Positions 5,410 to 5,478 of a stretch of DNA of 5,478 bases are shown here, in pieces. Numbering within the stretch: position 1 is the stretch's first letter; every line of letters begins with the position of its first letter. The stretch covers positions 1 through 5,478 of the forward strand of contig JAGBSU010000035.1 in NCBI GenBank assembly GCA_017631705.1, read 5' to 3'. The notes beneath the pieces are model-generated. The model made no database searches. It was not told where the DNA came from and worked only from the letters and a program-made list of their open reading frames with translations. The stretch is from Clostridia bacterium. Lineage in GTDB: Bacteria; Bacillota; Clostridia; Oscillospirales; Acutalibacteraceae. A program made the position numbers and the translations under genes.

Positions 5410-5478
5410 CCGGAAGCCAAACCGGTATCGGGCAATGCACCGGTACCGCCTACGGCTATGCCTAAAAAGAAAGAAAAA
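5410..5478 (+). other. infB: Continuation of the infB reading frame after the in-frame stop
   Basis: In the same frame as infB, the 23 codons to the window edge are open and read PEAKPVSGNAPVPPTAMPKK and then Lys, Glu, Lys, the Pro/Ala/Lys-rich type of linker expected between the IF2_N module and the GTPase domain. One in-frame ATG (5458-5460) is present but no purine-rich ribosome binding site precedes it. No frameshift is needed to join this to the upstream part; only the codon at 5407-5409 is out of place. Confidence 0.7.

Overview
This window is ordinary core-genome sequence from a low-to-moderate GC Gram-positive bacterium. It is most likely a member of the Clostridia near the Oscillospirales/Ruminococcaceae; this is inferred from protein character and gene order, not from a search. 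Supporting signs are strong AGGAGG-type ribosome binding sites, a T-box riboswitch, a short NusA without C-terminal acidic repeats, and the Firmicutes-type gene order rimP-nusA-ylxR-ylxQ-infB. TAA and TGA both act as normal stops. All genes are on the + strand.

Layout. (1) Bases 1-218 hold the 3' end of a membrane phospholipid synthase gene, probably pgsA. (2) Bases 219-540 are a long untranslated region that is almost fully explained: an extended -10 promoter, then a complete T-box leader. Its specifier codon is UGC, its antiterminator bulge is UGGA (pairing with a tRNA ending in UCCA, as tRNA-Cys does), and it ends in a 13-bp intrinsic terminator. (3) Bases 541-2563 hold cysE (serine acetyltransferase) and cysS (cysteinyl-tRNA synthetase), separated by one base. 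The T-box therefore ties cysteine synthesis and cysteine charging to uncharged tRNA-Cys. (4) Bases 2618-2836 encode a 72-residue HMA-like protein that has lost the metal-binding CxxC. (5) Bases 2837-2964 hold a second extended -10 promoter and a leader with a perfect 11-bp GCAA-capped hairpin. (6) Bases 2965-5478 hold the transcription/translation operon rimP, nusA, ylxR (rnpM), ylxQ and the start of infB, tightly packed with two gene overlaps.

The genes form two functional units: a cysteine supply and charging unit controlled by tRNA-Cys, and a ribosome maturation, transcription elongation and translation initiation unit. I found no mobile element, CRISPR array or clearly new system. The points most worth a second look are an in-frame TAA that interrupts infB after codon 90 while the reading frame continues with typical IF2 linker sequence, the CxxC-less HMA-like protein after cysS, and the hairpin in the rimP leader.
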